Positions 52,794 to 60,497 of a stretch of 64,000 bases of DNA are shown piece by piece; position 1 is the stretch's first letter; each line of letters starts with the position of its first letter. The DNA is from JBELHR01 sp049607205 (GTDB lineage: Bacteria; Bacteroidota; Bacteroidia; Flavobacteriales; Flavobacteriaceae). The position numbers and the translations under genes were made by a program. The notes under the pieces were generated by a model. It saw only the letters and a list, made by a program, of their open reading frames with translations. It ran no database searches and had not been told where the DNA came from. The stretch is from NCBI GenBank assembly GCA_049607205.1, contig JBMYWH010000011.1, positions 1 through 64,000 on the forward strand, written 5' to 3'.

Positions 52794-52801
52794 TATCTTT
52801 G
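52794..52801 (+). promoter_or_regulatory. -7 promoter element of tadA
   Basis: TATCTTTG, ending four bases before the tadA ATG. Its transcript would be leaderless or nearly so, mirroring dxs on the other strand. Confidence 0.55.
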
Positions 52802-52805
52802 AGTT

Positions 52806-53255
52806 ATGGACTTAGCTTTCAACGATGAATATTTTATGAAAAAGGCCTTGGAAGAGGCTAGACGTGCTTTTTCTATAGGAGAAGTACCTGTAGGAGCAGT
52901 GATTGTGTATCAAAACCAAATTATTGCTAGGGCTCATAATTTGACAGAGCAATTAAACGATGTTACAGCTCATGCTGAAATGCAGGCCTTTACCTCGGCC
53001 GCAGACTACACAGGTGGGAAATACTTAAAAGATTGTGTCTTATACGTGACCTTAGAACCTTGTCAAATGTGTGCTGGAGCCTCATATTGGACTCAGATTG
53101 GTAAAATAGTTTTCGGAGCCTATGATGGGCACAGAGGTTATCAAGCTTGTGGTACTCAATTACATCCTAAGACTGAGGTCGTAGGAGGGGTCTTAGAGCA
53201 AGAGTGTTCTGGTTTAGTAAAAGAATTTTTTCAACTAAGAAGACGAATGAATTAG
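52806..53255 (+). CDS. tadA: tRNA-adenosine deaminase-like nucleoside deaminase
   Basis: 149-residue zinc deaminase. The HAEMQAF motif supplies a zinc ligand and catalytic Glu, and PCQMC two Cys ligands; PVGAVIVYQNQIIARAHN is conserved. TadA converts adenosine 34 of tRNA-Arg to inosine. Bacteroidota carry related deaminases with other substrates, so guanine deaminase-like action is not excluded. It ends four bases into the convergent small membrane protein gene. Confidence 0.88.
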   Translation: MDLAFNDEYFMKKALEEARRAFSIGEVPVGAVIVYQNQIIARAHNLTEQLNDVTAHAEMQAFTSAADYTGGKYLKDCVLYVTLEPCQMCAGASYWTQIGKIVFGAYDGHRGYQACGTQLHPKTEVVGGVLEQECSGLVKEFFQLRRRMN

Positions 53256-53500
53256 TCCTGTTCTTTCTCCTTGTATTGAGATTGTTCCATCTCATTTAAA
53301 CTGATGCCGTCAACATATTTACTCAAATCCTTACCGCGGTATCGATGGATGATGAATAAAGGCATCAAAACAAAGGCAAGAATTAGGATTCCGATTCCAA
53401 TTATGGCTTCTGCATCTGGATAATCTGTATACTTTAAGTAATAACCTGAAGCTATTGTGATGATCACAATAATCAATACAATCTTTATTATAATTTTCAT
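53252..53500 (-). CDS. Small membrane protein after the ClC channel gene
   Basis: 82-residue protein with two hydrophobic helices (about 4-20 and 33-52) and a charged C-terminal tail. Its start overlaps the ClC gene by four bases (ATGA), so it is translationally coupled. I do not recognise a family. It may assist the channel or simply be co-expressed. Confidence 0.7.
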   Translation of the reverse strand: MKIIIKIVLIIVIITIASGYYLKYTDYPDAEAIIGIGILILAFVLMPLFIIHRYRGKDLSKYVDGISLNEMEQSQYKEKEQD

Positions 53501-55287
53501 GAGGAGCTTACTTGTAATAATTTTGTTCTATATGCGGTTAAAAGCTTGGATTTTGAAATGAATCCATAGTATTTTCCATTTTTTAATACCGGCAGATTCC
53601 ATGCTCCACTGGTTTTGAATTTATGCATGATGGTCGTCATGTTGTCTTGTTCATAATGAATGATCCCCGGCGCATTGTGCATCAGCTCTTCGACATGTAC
53701 TTGTTCGTATAAGGCATGGTCAAACATAATTGAGCGTACATCATCTAATAGTACAATACCTAAGAACTCGTTGGTTTCTTGTTCGACCACTGGGAAAATA
53801 TTTCTATTGGAACGACTTACGGCTTTGTTCAGCATTTCCCCCAAGTTCATATCAGGATTAATCACCGCAAAATTGCGTTCAATGACCTGATCTTTAGTCA
53901 TGAGCATCAAGGCATTTTTATCCTTATCATGGGTCATTAACTCTCCTTTTTCAGCCAATTCAGCAACGTAAATATTGTGAGGAACATATCGTTTGGTAAT
54001 TAGATATGAGGTTGTTGTTACGATCATTAAGGGAACAAATAGATCATAACCTCCGGTGATTTCTGCAATTAAGAATATTGCGGTCAAAGGAGCCTGTAAG
54101 ATACCAGCCATTAGCCCGGCCATACCTACCATGGCAAAATTCGTTACGGATACTTGATGATTGAAAAAGTCAAAATAGTTAGCAATATAGGCTACTAAAA
54201 AACCTGAAATACTTCCCGTAAATAGCGTGGGAGCAAAAACCCCTCCAATACCTCCAGCTCCAAAAGTCAGAGACATTGCTATAACCTTGAAAATGATCAA
54301 GCCCAATAGTAAGGCGGCAATTAGCCAAAACCCTTCTATGTCTAAATGCAAAAAGTTCTCTTGTACAATATGTCCGATATCCCCTGAGAGAATATGGTTG
54401 ATGGTTTCATAACCCTCTCCGTATAGCGGGGGAATGAAATAAATAATAATTCCCAAAAGCAAGCCTCCAACGATCAAACGTTTTAAAGGAGAGTCAAATC
54501 TTTTGAAGAGTTTTCCAATTTGGAAATAAGCTTTAGAGAAATAAACGGAAGTATATGCATTCAAAATTCCCAAAAGGAAATAGAATCCAACTTCGTTTAG
54601 AGCGAAACCCTCTGTTATTTTGACGTGAAATAACACATCATTTCCAAAAAAGAAATATGAGGTCAATACGGCTGAAATACTAGCTAATAACAGTGGTATT
54701 AAAGATGCAATTGTTAGGTCTAAAGAGAATATTTCAATAGCAAATACGATAGCCGTAATTGGAGCTTTAAATATACTGGCCATAGCTCCTGCGGCAGCAC
54801 AGCCAATTAATAAGGTTCTTGTCTTTTGATTGAGGTGGAATACCCTAGAGAGGTTAGACCCTATAGCAGCACCAGTGGCTACGGTCGGTCCCTCGAGACC
54901 TACAGACCCCCCAAAACCTACTGTAATCGGAGCTGTTAGAATTGAGGCCCACATTTGATAGGGTGGCATGAATCCTTTTCGTTTTGAAATTGCTTTCAGT
55001 GTAGCTGGGATACCGTGACCAATCGGCTTCTTGATGACATATTTCCCTAAAATATACACGAAGAATAAACCTATAACGGGAAGTACGAAGAACCACGACA
55101 ATTGGATATCTCTAAAAGATTCTCCTGTTAAAGTTTCTTGAATAAAATGCGTAAGGTTCTTGAGAGTTACCGCTCCTAGACCTGCTAATAAACCAATTAC
55201 TACAGCAAGTACATGCTTGAACTGACTTTCGGAGATATTGCGATACCTCCATATTAAAAACTGTCTAATGCGATTTTTCTTAGCCAT
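53497..55287 (-). CDS. ClC chloride channel/transporter with CBS domains
   Basis: 596-residue ClC protein with about ten or more membrane helices. The anion-site motifs are GHGIP, GLEGP (in place of the common GREGP, with the gating Glu kept) and GGIGGVFAPTLF. Two CBS domains follow at about residues 455-590. The gating Glu suggests either channel or exchange function. The start is MAKKNR; an upstream in-frame Met adds three residues. Confidence 0.92.
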   Translation of the reverse strand: MAKKNRIRQFLIWRYRNISESQFKHVLAVVIGLLAGLGAVTLKNLTHFIQETLTGESFRDIQLSWFFVLPVIGLFFVYILGKYVIKKPIGHGIPATLKAISKRKGFMPPYQMWASILTAPITVGFGGSVGLEGPTVATGAAIGSNLSRVFHLNQKTRTLLIGCAAAGAMASIFKAPITAIVFAIEIFSLDLTIASLIPLLLASISAVLTSYFFFGNDVLFHVKITEGFALNEVGFYFLLGILNAYTSVYFSKAYFQIGKLFKRFDSPLKRLIVGGLLLGIIIYFIPPLYGEGYETINHILSGDIGHIVQENFLHLDIEGFWLIAALLLGLIIFKVIAMSLTFGAGGIGGVFAPTLFTGSISGFLVAYIANYFDFFNHQVSVTNFAMVGMAGLMAGILQAPLTAIFLIAEITGGYDLFVPLMIVTTTSYLITKRYVPHNIYVAELAEKGELMTHDKDKNALMLMTKDQVIERNFAVINPDMNLGEMLNKAVSRSNRNIFPVVEQETNEFLGIVLLDDVRSIMFDHALYEQVHVEELMHNAPGIIHYEQDNMTTIMHKFKTSGAWNLPVLKNGKYYGFISKSKLLTAYRTKLLQVSSS

Positions 55288-55311
55288 AAAATTCATGCCT
55301 AAGAGTGCAAA

Positions 55312-55458
55312 TTAGACCAGCTTAGGACAACGTTTACAATGTTGCTTGTTCTTCTTTTTATATTTCTTACAGCACTTCTTCTTCACGCCACACCCAGAAT
55401 CACAACTAAAGCAATCTGAGAGCTTGGTTTGAACCGCACTGTTTTCTAATACTGACAT
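55312..55458 (-). CDS. 48-residue Cys- and Lys-rich small protein
   Basis: Small protein too short for most gene callers. It starts at the ATG at 55458 and ends with a TAA at 55314-55312. Seven Cys occur: a CFSCDSGC cluster (residues 16-23), a CC pair (29-30) and CKRC (41-44), with many Lys between. This looks like a metal- or nucleic-acid-binding peptide. It lies 78 bases downstream of ferritin on the same strand and has its own promoter with a palindrome at the start site. I do not recognise a named family. Confidence 0.7.
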   Translation of the reverse strand: MSVLENSAVQTKLSDCFSCDSGCGVKKKCCKKYKKKNKQHCKRCPKLV

Positions 55459-55476
55459 TTGGCTTATTTTAATTAA

Positions 55477-55489
55477 GTCTTAATAAGAC
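55477..55489. promoter_or_regulatory. Palindrome at the start site of the Cys-rich gene
   Basis: GTCTTA and TAAGAC half-sites around a single central base. It begins one base into the -7 element (55489-55496) and covers the expected transcription start, an ideal repressor position. The factor is unknown. Confidence 0.45.
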
Positions 55490-55496
55490 AAAATTA
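55489..55496 (-). promoter_or_regulatory. -7 promoter element of the Cys-rich gene
   Basis: TAATTTTG on the minus strand, a TAnnTTTG match, 30 bases before the ATG at 55458. It supports the reality of this short gene. Confidence 0.6.
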
Positions 55497-55536
55497 CAAT
55501 GTTCTGTGAAATATCACTTATTCCAAATGTTAAAAT

Positions 55537-56040
55537 TTATGCAGGCTGCTCATTAGCATAACTGTTAATGTCTTGATCAAATAGATATAAGCCACTTTTA
55601 TCATTACCGATAATGCTCAATTTATCAAGAATCGTACGTGCTAAAGCTTCTTCCTCCATTTGTTCTGCAACAAACCATTGCATGAAATTATGAATGGTGA
55701 AGTTTTTGCTCTGTAGAGATTCGTAAACGATTTTGTTCACATTTTCAGTCACAATTTCTTCAGATTCCATGAAATAGTCAAATAATCCATGGATATCTTC
55801 AAAATCAGTTTTGACCGCATCAATCGATGGAACGATAGCCTGACCTCCTCTTTCGTTGATGAATTTCATGATTTTCAGCATATGCATTCTCTCTTCATCT
55901 GCATGAGTGTAGAAAAAACTTGCCACACCATTGAACCCGTTTACTTCGGCCCAAGAAGCCATGGCTAAATATTGCATAGAGGCCTTAGCTTCTAAAATTA
56001 ACTGGCTGTTTAAAGCCTTTTCCATTTCTTGATTAATCAT
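55537..56040 (-). CDS. ftnA: Ferritin
   Basis: 167-residue bacterial non-heme ferritin storing iron in a 24-subunit shell. Ferroxidase ligands are visible: Glu17, Glu50 and His53 (DEERMH), with further Glu in helix C. The four-helix pattern and length match FtnA rather than heme bacterioferritin, since no heme Met-type pattern is evident. A TATCTTTA (one mismatch to the -7) lies upstream. Confidence 0.95.
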   Translation of the reverse strand: MINQEMEKALNSQLILEAKASMQYLAMASWAEVNGFNGVASFFYTHADEERMHMLKIMKFINERGGQAIVPSIDAVKTDFEDIHGLFDYFMESEEIVTENVNKIVYESLQSKNFTIHNFMQWFVAEQMEEEALARTILDKLSIIGNDKSGLYLFDQDINSYANEQPA

Positions 56041-56065
56041 ATTGGATTGCTTTTATCTAAAGATA

Positions 56066-57817
56066 CTAATTTTTTAAATGAGCAAGGTGTAATTCTTTGA
56101 GTTGCTCTGGATCAATAGCAGATGGAGCGTCAATCATTACATCACGTCCAGAATTATTCTTAGGGAATGCAATGAAATCTCTAATGGTTTCCTGTCCTCC
56201 TAAGATTGATACTAAACGATCCAATCCAAAAGCTAAACCTCCATGAGGTGGTGCTCCGTATTCAAATGCATTTAATAAGAAACCAAATTGAGCTTCAGCC
56301 TCCTCTGGACTAAATCCTAAATGCTTAAACATTAGAGATTGAGTGTCTTTATCATAAATACGAATTGAACCTCCTCCGATTTCATTTCCATTCAATACTA
56401 AATCATAGGCATTTGCTCTTACAGCTCCTGGATCAGTATCTAATAGAGGAATATCTTCTGGTTTAGGTGCTGTAAATGGATGATGCATTGCATGGTAACG
56501 CGCTGTATCCTCATCCCATTCTAAAAGAGGGAAATCTACGACCCATAAAGGTGCAAACACATCAGGATTACGAAGTTCTAAGCGTTCTGCCATCTCCATT
56601 CTTAGTGCACTTAATTGTCCGCGAACTTTCAATGTTTCTCCAGATAGAACAGCGATCAAATCTCCTGGTTTAGCTCCAGTTGATTCCGCCCATTTTGCTA
56701 GATCTTCTTGGTTGTAAAACTTGTCAACAGAAGATTTAAATGTTCCGTCTTCATTGCATTTCACATAGACCATTCCTAAGGCTCCTACTTGAGGTCTCTT
56801 TACCCAATCAATAAGTTTGTCTATTTCTTTTCTTGTCATACTTGCTCCTCCAGGGATTGCAATTCCAACAACTAATTCAGCCTCGTTGAAGACTTTGAAA
56901 TCCTTGTTTTGAGCCACTTCATTTAATTCTCCGAATTCCATTCCGAATCGAATATCTGGCTTGTCATTTCCATAAGTTTTCATGGCATGATCAAAGGTCA
57001 TTCTTGGGAAATCTCCGAATTCAATATTTCTTACCGTTTTAAGAAGGTGTCTTGTCAAGCCTTCAAATACATTAAGTATGTCTTCTTGCTCTACAAAAGC
57101 CATCTCGCAGTCAATCTGTGTGAACTCGGGTTGACGGTCTGCTCTTAGATCTTCGTCTCTGAAACATTTCACAATTTGGAAGTACTTATCCATACCACCT
57201 ACCATCAGCAATTGCTTGAATGTTTGAGGGGATTGAGGTAAAGCATAAAACTCTCCTTCATTCATTCTTGATGGAACCACGAAATCTCTTGCTCCTTCAG
57301 GAGTAGATTTGATCAGGTAAGGAGTCTCTACTTCTATAAATCCTTCTTCAGATAAGAAGTTTCTTACCTGTTGACTGACTTTGTGACGAAAGATTAAATT
57401 TTCCTTAACCGGATTACGACGAATGTCTAAATAACGATATTTCATTCTCAATTCTTCACCTCCATCGGTATTGTCTTCGATGGTAAAAGGTGGAACTAAA
57501 GCTTCATTAAGTACGTTTAACTCTGACACTAGAACCTCAATGTCACCCGTAGGCATTTTAGGGTTCTTAGAAATACGCTCGATCACTGTTCCTTTAACTT
57601 GAATTACAAATTCTCTTCCAAGGGTTTGTGCCTTGTCAAGAACCTCTTTTGGAGATCTTTCTTCATCAATAATCAACTGAGTAATACCATAACGATCCCT
57701 CAAATCGATCCAAATCATAAATCCTTTATTACGGGTTTTTTGTACCCAACCTGAAAGGGTTACTTCTTTATTGACATCGGCTAATCTTAGCGCTCCATTG
57801 TTCTGTGTTCTGTACAT
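56066..57817 (-). CDS. aspS: Aspartate--tRNA ligase
   Basis: 583-residue class II synthetase with N-terminal OB-fold anticodon domain (LSGWVQKTRNKGFMIWIDLRDR), the flipping-loop and active-site motifs (FRDEDLRADRQPEFTQID) and the C-terminal GGLAFGLDRLVSIL motif 3, plus the bacterial insertion domain. ATG at 57817 gives the standard start; an in-frame upstream Met would add seven residues. Confidence 0.97.
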   Translation of the reverse strand: MYRTQNNGALRLADVNKEVTLSGWVQKTRNKGFMIWIDLRDRYGITQLIIDEERSPKEVLDKAQTLGREFVIQVKGTVIERISKNPKMPTGDIEVLVSELNVLNEALVPPFTIEDNTDGGEELRMKYRYLDIRRNPVKENLIFRHKVSQQVRNFLSEEGFIEVETPYLIKSTPEGARDFVVPSRMNEGEFYALPQSPQTFKQLLMVGGMDKYFQIVKCFRDEDLRADRQPEFTQIDCEMAFVEQEDILNVFEGLTRHLLKTVRNIEFGDFPRMTFDHAMKTYGNDKPDIRFGMEFGELNEVAQNKDFKVFNEAELVVGIAIPGGASMTRKEIDKLIDWVKRPQVGALGMVYVKCNEDGTFKSSVDKFYNQEDLAKWAESTGAKPGDLIAVLSGETLKVRGQLSALRMEMAERLELRNPDVFAPLWVVDFPLLEWDEDTARYHAMHHPFTAPKPEDIPLLDTDPGAVRANAYDLVLNGNEIGGGSIRIYDKDTQSLMFKHLGFSPEEAEAQFGFLLNAFEYGAPPHGGLAFGLDRLVSILGGQETIRDFIAFPKNNSGRDVMIDAPSAIDPEQLKELHLAHLKN

Positions 57818-57842
57818 GAAATTCTGCTTTAAAAACAAGTTG

Positions 57843-57850
57843 CAAAGTTA
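57843..57850 (-). promoter_or_regulatory. -7 promoter element of aspS
   Basis: TAACTTTG on the minus strand, a TAnnTTTG match, 26 bases before the ATG at 57817. Confidence 0.55.
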
Positions 57851-57899
57851 AAAAAATACCAAGAGAATTTGCCTTTATCGAGGAAAGAAATATAAAATG

Positions 57900-57907
57900 T
57901 ACCTTTG
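57900..57907 (+). promoter_or_regulatory. -7 promoter element of the acyl-CoA ligase gene
   Basis: TACCTTTG, a TAnnTTTG match, 36 bases before the ATG at 57943. It overlaps a possible GTG start at 57907, which argues for the later ATG. Confidence 0.55.
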
Positions 57908-57942
57908 TGGGTCAGATTTTAGTTTTAAAGAAGAAAACACCT

Positions 57943-59772
57943 ATGAATTTTAAGCATATAGATCAGGATGTAAGGGCAAATGTTCAAGCAGATCCTAATA
58001 AGGAAATATTGTTTAGAAGAGATTCTAAATCAGGACATTGGTCTGGATTAACCTGGAGCGATGCTTTATTGAAAATTGAGCGTTTGGCAACCCGTCTTTT
58101 AGAATACGGAATTGACCAAGGACATAATGTTTCGATTTTTTCTCAGAACTCTGTGGAATGGATCTTGTCAGATATCGCTGTTATGTCTGTTAGGGGTGCT
58201 ACCGTTCCTATTTATGCAACAAATAGTCCTAAAGAAGCTTCGTATATTATCAACGATGCTAGTATAGAGATTGTTTTTGTTGGTGGTCAAGGCATTTATG
58301 ATAAGTTGATGACTGTGATCGATCAGCTTCCAACTTTGAAAAAAGTGGTAGCTATGAATAATGAGATTCAAATTCAACAAGATGAGTTATCGATTCATTT
58401 AGATGATTTTATGGTCTCTGAAGAGCAAATTAACAGAGTTGGTTTAGACAAGAGATATGCTCAAGGAGAGCTGGGTGATTTAGCGAGTATTATTTATACA
58501 TCGGGAACTACAGGTGAACCTAAAGGAGTGATGTTGGATCAATTGAATTTCTTAGAATCGCTCAAGGCTCACGATGCTGAGCTAGTGGTTGAGGATAACT
58601 ACAGGTCTCTAAGCATACTTCCACTTTCACATATTTATGAGCATGCTTGGGTTTTCTATTGCTTGCATCAGAATATAGCGGTTTATTTCAATGAAGATCC
58701 TAAGGAGATGGCTAATGTGTTGAAAGAAGTCAAGCCACATATCATGTGTACCGTTCCAAGGATGTATGAAAAAATTTATGGAGCGATTATCGATAAACGA
58801 AATGAGAGTTCATCCATTGTGAAAGGACTGATGGATTGGGCTTTAAAGGTTGGAGATGTTTATAATAACGATTATTTGAGGTTGGAAAAAACACCTGGTG
58901 CCCTACTTAAATTCAAGTATAAAATTGCTAATGCATTAGTGCTGAAAAAATTAAGAGGAGGATTCGGAGGAGAAATCAAGTTTACTCCTTGTGGAGGCGC
59001 AGCATTGTCTGGTGATTTAGTTAGGTTTTTCTACTCGTTTGGAATAAGAATAATTTGTGGTTACGGATTGACAGAAACTACAGCGACGGCCTCTTTGTTT
59101 GGAGAAACTAAATTTGATTTTTCATCAGCTGGACGTCCTATTTCAGGAACTCAAATTAAAATTGGACCCAATGATGAAATTTATATTAAAGGTCCTGGAG
59201 TGATGAGAGGCTATTATAAAAAACCGGAGAAAACAGCTGAGGTCTTTGATGGGGAATGGTTTAAAACTGGAGATGCTGGAAAGATTGCAGAGGATGGTTA
59301 CTTGACTATTACAGATAGAATCAAGGATTTAATGAAAACTTCAGGGGGGAAATATATAGCGCCTCAGAAACTAGAATTAGCTCTAATTAGTGATGAGATG
59401 ATTGAGCAAATTGCTGTCATTGGTGATCAACGAAATTTCGTAACTGCCTTAGCCGTTCCTAGTTTTGAGAACTTAAAGAAATATGCTGAAAAGCATAGTA
59501 TTTCGTATAAAAACATTGAGGATTTGATTGAAAATTCAGAGATTGTTCAGATGATGTCACAACGTTTTGATGAGCTTCAGAAGGAATTTTCAGGCTTTGA
59601 AAAAATCAAGAAATTCACACTTCTTCCTAAGGAATTTACCATTGAAAAAGGAGAGATTACCTCTACTTTGAAACTGAAAAGAAAAGTGATTCAAAAGCGT
59701 TATAAAGAGCTAATCGATAAAATGTATTCTGGAGCAAAGCCTAAACCAGAAGATAAATCAAAAAGTAAATAA
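57943..59772 (+). CDS. Long-chain acyl-CoA ligase
   Basis: 609-residue AMP-forming synthetase. The P-loop IYTSGTTGEPKGV, the CGYGLTETTATASLFG motif, the WFKTGDAG motif and the hinge Lys/Arg region (ITDRIKDLMKTSGGKYIAP) are present, matching FadD15-type long-chain ligases. The C-terminus is Lys-rich. rsmI follows after three bases, so the two are probably co-transcribed. Confidence 0.92.
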   Translation: MNFKHIDQDVRANVQADPNKEILFRRDSKSGHWSGLTWSDALLKIERLATRLLEYGIDQGHNVSIFSQNSVEWILSDIAVMSVRGATVPIYATNSPKEASYIINDASIEIVFVGGQGIYDKLMTVIDQLPTLKKVVAMNNEIQIQQDELSIHLDDFMVSEEQINRVGLDKRYAQGELGDLASIIYTSGTTGEPKGVMLDQLNFLESLKAHDAELVVEDNYRSLSILPLSHIYEHAWVFYCLHQNIAVYFNEDPKEMANVLKEVKPHIMCTVPRMYEKIYGAIIDKRNESSSIVKGLMDWALKVGDVYNNDYLRLEKTPGALLKFKYKIANALVLKKLRGGFGGEIKFTPCGGAALSGDLVRFFYSFGIRIICGYGLTETTATASLFGETKFDFSSAGRPISGTQIKIGPNDEIYIKGPGVMRGYYKKPEKTAEVFDGEWFKTGDAGKIAEDGYLTITDRIKDLMKTSGGKYIAPQKLELALISDEMIEQIAVIGDQRNFVTALAVPSFENLKKYAEKHSISYKNIEDLIENSEIVQMMSQRFDELQKEFSGFEKIKKFTLLPKEFTIEKGEITSTLKLKRKVIQKRYKELIDKMYSGAKPKPEDKSKSK

Positions 59773-59775
59773 GAG

Positions 59776-60456
59776 ATGGAATTAAATGCTTCATTATTCT
59801 TTGTACCGACTCCCATAGGGAATTTGGCAGACATGACCTATAGAGGGGTAGAGGTTCTGCAAGCCGTTGATGTTGTTTTAGCTGAGGATACAAGAACTTC
59901 TGGCAAACTTTTGAAGCATTATGAAATCACAACGCCTATGCAGGCTTATCACATGCATAATGAGCATAAAGTTCTAGCTGCTTTAGTAGAGCGATTGAAA
60001 AATGGTGAGCGCATGGCTTTGATTACCGATGCAGGGACTCCAGGGATTTCTGACCCTGGATTTTTATTAGCACGAGCTGCTGTGGAAGCTGGTGTGGAAA
60101 TACAGTGTTTACCTGGGGCAACAGCTTTTGTACCTGCCCTTGTGGTTAGTGGCCTCCCCAATGACAAATTTGTGTTTGAAGGATTCTTACCGGTAAAAAA
60201 AGGGAGACAGACACGATTTAAATTTTTACAAGAGGAAACTCGAAGCATAATCTTTTATGAATCTCCACATAAGCTCTTGAAGACCTTGGGGCATTTTAAA
60301 GAATACTTCGGAGCAGATAGATCCTTGAGTATTTCTAGAGAACTGACCAAGTTCTTTGAAGAAACCTTTAGAGGAACTGTAGAGGAAGCGATTGCTCATT
60401 TTGAAAAAAAGGCACCTAAAGGTGAATTTGTCATCATTTTAGAAGGTAAGAGTTAA
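59776..60456 (+). CDS. rsmI: 16S rRNA (cytidine1402-2'-O)-methyltransferase
   Basis: 226-residue SAM-dependent methyltransferase acting on the decoding centre. It has PTPIGNLADMTYRGVEVL, AEDTRTSGKLLKHY and the ITDAGTPGISDPG signature of the RsmI family. It is shorter than E. coli RsmI (286 residues), lacking a C-terminal extension, as in many Bacteroidota. Confidence 0.95.
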   Translation: MELNASLFFVPTPIGNLADMTYRGVEVLQAVDVVLAEDTRTSGKLLKHYEITTPMQAYHMHNEHKVLAALVERLKNGERMALITDAGTPGISDPGFLLARAAVEAGVEIQCLPGATAFVPALVVSGLPNDKFVFEGFLPVKKGRQTRFKFLQEETRSIIFYESPHKLLKTLGHFKEYFGADRSLSISRELTKFFEETFRGTVEEAIAHFEKKAPKGEFVIILEGKS

Positions 60457-60497
60457 AAATATCTTTATTTTTAAAGCACTAATCAAACTATAAAATT

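Noticed and set aside
54854..55096. 80-residue frame within the ClC gene
   Set aside because: Same strand but different frame of a well-supported channel gene; no promoter and composition typical of an out-of-frame reading.
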